From Verrucomicrobiota bacterium (GTDB taxonomy: Bacteria > Verrucomicrobiota > Verrucomicrobiia > Limisphaerales > JADLHS01), in NCBI GenBank assembly GCA_025360895.1, contig JANYBF010000639.1, forward strand, positions 1-10,724: a DNA stretch of 10,724 bases. The letters are read 5' to 3'. Position 1 is the first letter of the stretch, and each line of letters starts with the position of its first letter. The notes under the pieces were generated by a model. It searched no databases and was not told where the DNA came from. It saw only the letters and a list, made by a program, of their open reading frames with translations. This document shows positions 5,702 to 10,724 of the stretch, in pieces. The position numbers and the translations under genes were made by a program.

Positions 5702-8452
5702 ATGCCCCCGACACCCTCACCGAAAACTGCGCCGAACGTGTCCACCGAAGCGCAACGCATGGCCGACGATAAAGCGGGCCGGGCAAACTGGCGGCGTTGG
5801 GGACCGTATCTTTCCGAGCGGCAGTGGGGCACGGTGCGGGAGGACTACAGCCCGGGCGGCGACGCGTGGGATTACCTGCCGCACGATCACGCCCGGAGCC
5901 GCGCCTATCGCTGGGGCGAGGACGGGATCGCCGGCTTCAGCGATGACCGGCAACTGCTTTGCCTCTCACTGGCCTTGTGGAACGGCCAGGACCCGATTCT
6001 TAAGGAGCGACTTTTTGGACTTACCAACGCCGAGGGCAATCACGGCGAGGACGTGAAGGAGTTGTATTACTACCTCGACGCCACACCGAGTCATTCCTAC
6101 CTCAAGATGCTCTATAAATATCCGCAGGCGGAATTTCCCTACGCGCGACTGCGCGAGGAAAATGGCCGGCGCAGCCGGGAGGAGCCGGAGTTTGAGTTGC
6201 TCGACACCGGTTTGTTCGACGCGGACCGCTACTTCGACGTTTTTGTTGAATACGTGAAAGCCGCGCCGGATGATATTCTCATGTTGGTGACGGTTCATAA
6301 TCGCGGACCTGAGGGGGCGAAGCTTTCGGTTTTACCGCAACTCTGCTTCCGCAATAATTGGTCGTGGAAAACCAACGTGCCGAAGCCCAGGCTCGCCGCC
6401 GGGAAGGGGGGTGTCGAAATCGTACATACCCTGCTGGGTAATTACTGGCTCGCCTGCGACGGCAAACCGACGCTGCTCTTCTGCGACAACGAGACCAATG
6501 TTCGGCGACTCTTCGGCCAGCCCGCAGCCCCGGGTTTCTTCAAGGACGCCTTTCACGAATACGTGATCGGCGGAAATAAGGCGCTGGTGAACCCGGCGCA
6601 GACCGGCACCAAGGCCGGGGCGCTGTACGAGTTGAGTGTGCCGGCAGGCGGCTCAACCAGCGTGCGGCTGCGGCTCTCCAAGGCGAACGGCACGTCGTCC
6701 GGCAAACCTTTCGCCGACTTCGATGACAGCTTCGCCCGTGGTCGGCGCGAGGCTGACGAGTTTTACGCCGGTTTGCAGCACGACATCACCGACGCCGATG
6801 CCCGGGTGGTTCAGCGCCAGGCCTTCGCCGGAATGATTTGGAGCAAGCAGTTTTTCCGCTACGACGTGCAAAAGTGGCTGGACGGCGATTCGACGGAACC
6901 GCCGCCGGCTCCGGAACGCAAGCGCGGGCGCAATCGTGACTGGCAGCATCTCAACAGCGCCGAAGTGATTTCCATGCCAGACAAATGGGAGTATCCGTGG
7001 TTTGCGGCGTGGGACCTTGCCTTCCACTGTCTCCCGCTGGCGGTCATTGACGCCGAGTTCGCCAAAGCCCAACTCGTCCTGCTAACCCGCGAGTGGTACA
7101 TGCATCCGAACGGCCAGTTGCCCGCCTACGAGTGGGGGTTTGGCGACGTGAACCCGCCGGTTCATGCGTGGGCGACGTTCCGCGTCTTTCAGATTGATCG
7201 CAAGCAGCGCCGCGAGTCCGATCCGGCGGATCACGGTGATCTGGTGTTTCTGGAACGTGTGTTTCAGAAGCTGCTGCTCAATTTCACCTGGTGGGTGAAC
7301 CGCAAGGATGAGCAGGGCCGCAACATTTTTCAGGGCGGCTTCCTCGGCCTGGACAACATCGGCTGCTTCGACCGCAGCAATCCGCTACCGACCGGCGGCT
7401 TCATCAACCAGGCTGATGGCACAAGCTGGATGGCGATGTATTGCCTGAACCTCCTGCGCATCTCCGCCGAACTGGCCGTTCATAATCACGTCTATGAAGA
7501 CCTCGCCACGAAGTTCTTCGAACACTTCCTGTCCATCGCCGGCGCCATCAACGGCGTGGGTGAGGACTCGCTCGGTCTGTGGGATGAAACTGACCAGTTC
7601 TACTACGACCATCTCAGCCTGCCCGACGGACAGAATCTGCCATTAAAGGTACAATCGATCGTCGGATTGATTCCCCTATTTGTCGTCCAGTCGGTGGAGC
7701 CAGTTGCGCTCCGACATTTGCCTGACTTCGCCGCGCGCATGGAGTGGTATCTGGAACATCGCCCCAAGTTGGCCGCTCTGATTTCCAACTGGCACATTCC
7801 TGGACGCGGGAACCGCAGTCTCCTTTCGCTGCTGCGCGGTCACCGGATGAAGGCGCTGCTCCGGCGGATGCTCGACGAATCGGGTTTTCTTTCCGAACAC
7901 GGCGTCCGGGCCGTCTCGAAGGTCCACGAGCGCGAGCCATTTCGCTTTGAAGCGGGTGGTCAGATCTACGAAGTCGGTTACTGGCCCGCCGAATCGCGCA
8001 ACAGCCTGTTCGGCGGCAACTCCAACTGGCGCGGCCCGGTTTGGATGCCGATCAACTATCTCATCATCGAGTCGCTGCAACAATTCCACCACTACTACGG
8101 CGACGATTTCAAAGTGGAGTGCCCGACCGGTTCCGGAAAATTTATCACCCTCAACGAAGTTGCCGATGAATTGACCCGCCGCCTCACGCGCCTGTTCCTC
8201 AAGGGCGAGGATGGTCAACGGCCCGTGCTTAAATCGCATCCCAAGCTGGCGACCGATCCACACTTCCGCGACTATGTGATGTTCCACGAATACTTCCACG
8301 GCGATACTGGTCGCGGTTTGGGCGCATCGCATCAAACCGGTTGGACCGGCCTGGTGGCAAAGCTTCTCCAACCCCGGAGTTCATTGGCCGACGGACTGCC
8401 TGATACCAGCAAAGCTCGCACCTCAGAGAATGCGAAAGCGAAGAAATCTTGA
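5702..8452 (+). CDS. GH63/MGH1-like glucosidase
   Basis: A 916-residue glycoside hydrolase related to GH63 and mannosylglycerate-hydrolase-like (alpha/alpha)6-barrel enzymes, often annotated simply as glucosidase. The N-terminal part (WGPYLSERQWGTVREDYS, 33-50, through about 350) would be the family's beta-rich domain, and residues from about 370 on the catalytic barrel. Barrel motifs are WEYPWFAAWDLAFH (429-442), YMHPNGQLPAYEWGFGDVNP (466-485), GGFLGLDN (545-552) and FHEYFHGDTGRGLGASHQTG (861-880). By analogy with GH63 enzymes, Asp551 is the likely general acid and Glu863 the likely base (inference). No signal peptide is visible, so it should act in the cytoplasm on an imported or internal alpha-glucoside. 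ATG 5702 is chosen; Met20 (5759) is an alternative but would remove a leader that related proteins seem to have. The substrate is unknown; the sugar-phosphate cluster upstream suggests it releases glucose. Confidence 0.85.
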   Translation: MPPTPSPKTAPNVSTEAQRMADDKAGRANWRRWGPYLSERQWGTVREDYSPGGDAWDYLPHDHARSRAYRWGEDGIAGFSDDRQLLCLSLALWNGQDPILKERLFGLTNAEGNHGEDVKELYYYLDATPSHSYLKMLYKYPQAEFPYARLREENGRRSREEPEFELLDTGLFDADRYFDVFVEYVKAAPDDILMLVTVHNRGPEGAKLSVLPQLCFRNNWSWKTNVPKPRLAAGKGGVEIVHTLLGNYWLACDGKPTLLFCDNETNVRRLFGQPAAPGFFKDAFHEYVIGGNKALVNPAQTGTKAGALYELSVPAGGSTSVRLRLSKANGTSSGKPFADFDDSFARGRREADEFYAGLQHDITDADARVVQRQAFAGMIWSKQFFRYDVQKWLDGDSTEPPPAPERKRGRNRDWQHLNSAEVISMPDKWEYPWFAAWDLAFHCLPLAVIDAEFAKAQLVLLTREWYMHPNGQLPAYEWGFGDVNPPVHAWATFRVFQIDRKQRRESDPADHGDLVFLERVFQKLLLNFTWWVNRKDEQGRNIFQGGFLGLDNIGCFDRSNPLPTGGFINQADGTSWMAMYCLNLLRISAELAVHNHVYEDLATKFFEHFLSIAGAINGVGEDSLGLWDETDQFYYDHLSLPDGQNLPLKVQSIVGLIPLFVVQSVEPVALRHLPDFAARMEWYLEHRPKLAALISNWHIPGRGNRSLLSLLRGHRMKALLRRMLDESGFLSEHGVRAVSKVHEREPFRFEAGGQIYEVGYWPAESRNSLFGGNSNWRGPVWMPINYLIIESLQQFHHYYGDDFKVECPTGSGKFITLNEVADELTRRLTRLFLKGEDGQRPVLKSHPKLATDPHFRDYVMFHEYFHGDTGRGLGASHQTGWTGLVAKLLQPRSSLADGLPDTSKARTSENAKAKKS

Positions 8453-8475
8453 ACAAGAAGTACGACATCCGCAGT

Positions 8476-8481
8476 AAAGGA
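8476..8481 (+). promoter_or_regulatory. Ribosome binding site supporting a CTG start for the SDR
   Basis: AAAGGA lies 8 bases before CTG 8490, ideal spacing for a Shine-Dalgarno sequence. An in-frame TAA at 8475-8477 overlaps this site, so translation of the SDR cannot begin further upstream. This is the only clear, well-spaced Shine-Dalgarno sequence in the window. Confidence 0.5.
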
Positions 8482-8489
8482 AAACAAAT

Positions 8490-9258
8490 CTGAATCTGAA
8501 AGGTAAAGTCGCCATCGTCACGGGAGGAAATAGCGGGATTGGGCTCGCCATCGTCCTCGAACTCGCCAGACAAGGTGCTAACATCGTCATTGATTACGTA
8601 GCGCATCCCGAGGCGACGGAAGAGCTGGCGAAACAGGTTCGCGCTTTGTGGGATTGCGTCATCGGGGGGCAAGGCCGATGTCAGCAAAGTCGCCGAATTG
8701 CAGACCCTGATCGCCACCGCTGTCCAGAATTTTGGCCGCGTGGACATCATGGTAAACAACGCCGGCGTCGAAACGCGCACCTCCATTCTCGACACCACCG
8801 AAGCACAATATGAAAAGGTTCTTGCCATCAACCTCAAGAGCGCGTTCTTCGGCACGCAACTCGCCGCGCAACAAATGATCAAACAGGGCGGCGGCGGGCG
8901 CATTATTAACATCACTTCCGTACATGAAGACTGGCCGATGCCCGGCAACACCGCCTATTGCCAGTCCAAAGGCGGCATGCGCATGTTGACCCGCACCGCC
9001 GGCGTGGAACTCGCGCCGCATAACATTCTGGTCGTTGGCGTCGGCCCGGGCGCGGTGGCCACGCCGATCAACCTCGGGACCATGAACGACCCTGCGTTGC
9101 TGAAAAAGCTCAACGCGGCAATTCCCCTCGGTCGCATGGCTCGACCTGAAGAAATCGCAAGTCTGGTGGCGTTCCTCGCTGGAGATGGAGCGAGCTACCT
9201 GACCGCCACCACAATTTTCGCCGACGGCGGAATCATGCAAAGCAGCCCGGGCTTATAG
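8490..9258 (+). pseudogene. Glucose-1-dehydrogenase-like short-chain dehydrogenase, frameshifted
   Basis: A classical SDR of about 255 residues split across two frames. Codons from 8490 read MNLKGKVAIVTGG (if CTG starts with Met) and continue to DCVIGG. The rest, from KADVSK to the TAG at 9256-9258, is in the +1 frame. Removing one G from the six-G run 8664-8669 gives a continuous protein reading DCVIGGKADVSK. Restored numbering places the cofactor motif TGGNSGIG at 11-18, VNNAGVE after strand 4, and the catalytic Ser143 (ITSVHED), Tyr156 and Lys160 (YCQSK). The C-terminus has the usual SDR segment FADGGIMQSSPGL. There is no ATG, GTG or TTG before the cofactor motif; CTG 8490 with its good ribosome site is the only reasonable start. 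The family oxidises sugars or alcohols with NAD(P)+; the substrate is unproven. It may be a decaying gene or a sequencing error. The gap to the glucosidase is 37 bases. Confidence 0.85.
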
Positions 9259-9318
9259 GTTGATTGTCATGGCTGATGATTAGGCGGCGCGTGAAAAACC
9301 CATTGACCGACACGTTAT

Positions 9319-9372
9319 GTTGCTCAAAACTGTCAATGCGTTAGCAACCAAGCGTTTCCCGGCCGAGCAACC
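9319..9372. promoter_or_regulatory. Three copies of AGCAAC/GTTGCT upstream of coxB, possible operator
   Basis: The 120-base gap before coxB contains GTTGCT at 9319-9324 and AGCAAC at 9343-9348 and 9366-9371. The two direct copies share AGCAACC; the first copy is inverted and forms a 7-bp inverted repeat with the last (GTTGCTC 9319-9325, GAGCAAC 9365-9371). Start-to-start spacings are 24 and 23 bases. This is compatible with a multi-site regulator binding region before the oxidase operon, but no known operator is recognised and no convincing -35/-10 pair is visible. Confidence 0.25.
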
Positions 9373-9378
9373 GAAGGT

Positions 9379-10431
9379 ATGAACACCGCGAGAAAACCTT
9401 TCAGGCCGCACGCGAGCCTTTTGCGGGTAGCTGCTGTGGTCGCGTCACTCCTCTCGCCTTGCATCGCGTCGGCCGACCCCAGCCCGGTCACCAGCATCTT
9501 CAAACCCCTTTCTGCGCCAGCCGAGATGGTCTATGAAACCTCCTTGCTCGCTTTGCTGGTTTGTGCGGGCATTTTCCTCGTCGTTGGCGGGCTGCTCGCT
9601 TACGCCGTGATCAAGTTCCGAGCGAAACCCGGCGACGACCAGCGGGAGCCGCCGCAAATCTACGGCAGCAACCAGCTTGAACTCGCTTGGACAGTCATCC
9701 CCATTCTCATCGTATTCGTGCTCACACTCGTCACTGCCCGCACCATCGCCGACGTCCAAAACGCGAAGCTACCTGATGGTGCTCTCCAAGTGCGCGTGGT
9801 CGGCCATCAATGGTGGTGGGAGATTATTTATCCCGAACATGGCGTGGTGACCGCGAACGAGTTGCATATTCCGGTCAGTTCGCGTGAGCAACGACGGCCC
9901 ACGGCCCTGAAGCTGGAATCCGCCGATGTGGCTCACAGTTTTTGGGTGCCGCAGCTTGCCGGAAAAACTGATTTGATTCCGAACCATGCCAACAAGATGT
10001 GGGTCGAGCCTTATGCGACTGGCACCTATCTCGGTAACTGCGCGGAGTTTTGCGGCAACCAACACGCCCAGATGCGTATCCGTGTCGTAGTCGAGTCGCC
10101 GGAAGATTTTGCCAAATGGATTGCCGACCAGAAACGGCCGGTGGTGATGGATCCGGTGGTGCGCGCGGGGCACGATTTGTTTATGAGAACCGCCTGCGTA
10201 AACTGTCACCGCGTCGCCGGCACCGTGGCCGTGGGTGTATTTGGCCCGGACCTCACGCGATTGATGACGCGCGCGACGATCGCGGCTGGAGCAGCGCCAA
10301 ACAAAACCGAGCACTTGCGCGCCTGGGTGCGCGATCCGCAGACCATCAAGCCCGGTTGCCTGATGCCGAACATGCAACTTACCGCCGTCGAAGTGGACCA
10401 AATCGTTTCGTATCTCCAAACCCTCAAATAA
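9379..10431 (+). CDS. coxB: Cytochrome c oxidase subunit II with fused cytochrome c domain (caa3 type)
   Basis: Accepts electrons on the outer face of the membrane and passes them through the CuA centre to subunit I. The 350-residue protein has an N-terminal signal peptide (hydrophobic 14-30, likely cleavage after ASA at 30-32), two membrane helices (about 57-80 and 103-123), and the aromatic HQWWWEIIYP (143-152). CuA ligands are all present: His186, then Cys221, Cys225, His229 and Met232 in CAEFCGNQHAQM. A C-terminal cytochrome c domain (about 260-350) has the heme site CVNCH (273-277) and probable axial Met329 in CLMPN. The fusion is typical of caa3-type oxidases. Cys28 in LLSPC is a poor lipobox because Pro precedes it. 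ATG 9379 is preceded by GAAGG at only one base, too close to serve well. The stop is 3 bases before coxA. Confidence 0.96.
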   Translation: MNTARKPFRPHASLLRVAAVVASLLSPCIASADPSPVTSIFKPLSAPAEMVYETSLLALLVCAGIFLVVGGLLAYAVIKFRAKPGDDQREPPQIYGSNQLELAWTVIPILIVFVLTLVTARTIADVQNAKLPDGALQVRVVGHQWWWEIIYPEHGVVTANELHIPVSSREQRRPTALKLESADVAHSFWVPQLAGKTDLIPNHANKMWVEPYATGTYLGNCAEFCGNQHAQMRIRVVVESPEDFAKWIADQKRPVVMDPVVRAGHDLFMRTACVNCHRVAGTVAVGVFGPDLTRLMTRATIAAGAAPNKTEHLRAWVRDPQTIKPGCLMPNMQLTAVEVDQIVSYLQTLK

Positions 10432-10434
10432 GCG

Positions 10435-10724
10435 ATGGCCACCTCGAACCTTTCCACCGCGACCGTGACGGCCGTGACCTCGACGACGAAGGATCGCGCG
10501 TCCATCCCCACGCTCCTGCACGAGTGGGTCGTCACCACCGACCATAAAAAGTTGGGTGTGATGTATGTCGTCGCTGGGTTGATGTTTTTCGTGGCGTCCG
10601 GTACGATGGCCGTGCTGATCCGCATCCAGCTCGCGGTGCCGAACAGCCATTTCCTGCCGCCGCAAATGTTCAACCGCCTGTTCACCATGCACGGCACGGC
10701 CATGGTCTTTCTGGTCGGCATGCC
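10435..10724 (+). CDS. coxA: Cytochrome c oxidase subunit I, 3'-truncated by window end
   Basis: The first 96 residues of the heme-copper oxidase catalytic subunit, which reduces O2 to water at the heme-CuB site and pumps protons. After a Ser/Thr-rich leader, HEWVVTTDHKKLG (29-41) is the usual entry to helix 1 (about 41-64). NRLFTMHGTAMVF (80-92) begins helix 2 and carries His86, matching the conserved low-spin heme ligand. CuB ligands lie beyond the window. It begins 3 bases after coxB, so the two are clearly one operon; the preceding sequence has no Shine-Dalgarno, suggesting coupled translation. Confidence 0.95.
   Translation, partial: MATSNLSTATVTAVTSTTKDRASIPTLLHEWVVTTDHKKLGVMYVVAGLMFFVASGTMAVLIRIQLAVPNSHFLPPQMFNRLFTMHGTAMVFLVGM

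Noticed and set aside
9303..9331. TTGACC as a -35 box for the cox operon
   Set aside because: At 16-18 bases downstream there is no TATAAT-like hexamer (AAAACT is the best), so a sigma70-type promoter is not supported.
9769..10692. 307-codon minus-strand open frame opposite coxB/coxA
   Set aside because: It covers two certain plus-strand genes, is His/Arg-rich in the way antisense frames are, and shows no family motif.

Overview
The window is a dense, entirely plus-strand bacterial segment. It looks like ordinary central sugar metabolism followed by the start of a respiratory oxidase operon. Moderately high G+C, starts that mostly lack a Shine-Dalgarno sequence, and the protein families suggest a Verrucomicrobiota-like (perhaps Pedosphaera-like) organism. 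That assignment comes from family resemblance and is tentative. I see no mobile element, CRISPR array, tRNA or rRNA.

Region 1 (1-5543) is a tightly packed, probably co-transcribed sugar-phosphate cluster. It holds the 3' part of a ROK-family, polyphosphate-glucokinase-like sugar kinase, then glucose-6-phosphate isomerase (pgi), a class I fructose-bisphosphate aldolase of the S. aureus Fda type, a short-form decarboxylating 6-phosphogluconate dehydrogenase (gnd), and glucose-6-phosphate dehydrogenase (zwf). Gaps are 11, -4, 46 and 7 bases. Together they would phosphorylate glucose, send it into glycolysis or the oxidative pentose phosphate branch, and allow recycling of fructose-6-phosphate through Pgi. 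6-phosphogluconolactonase and phosphofructokinase are not in the window.

Region 2 (5544-9258) has a 158-base spacer with inverted repeats, a 916-residue cytoplasmic GH63/MGH1-like glucosidase, and a glucose-1-dehydrogenase-like short-chain dehydrogenase (SDR). The SDR reading frame is broken: one extra G in a run of six (8664-8669) splits it, and its only plausible start is a CTG. The glucosidase could supply free glucose to the kinase upstream; this is inferred from context.

Region 3 (9259-10724) has a 120-base spacer containing three copies of a 6-base AGCAAC/GTTGCT motif, then coxB with a fused cytochrome c domain (caa3-type oxidase subunit II) and the first 96 codons of coxA.

I find no convincing new system. 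The points most worth checking are the broken SDR with its CTG start, the odd C-terminal tail of the ROK kinase coinciding with a perfect inverted repeat, and the unknown substrate of the glucosidase.
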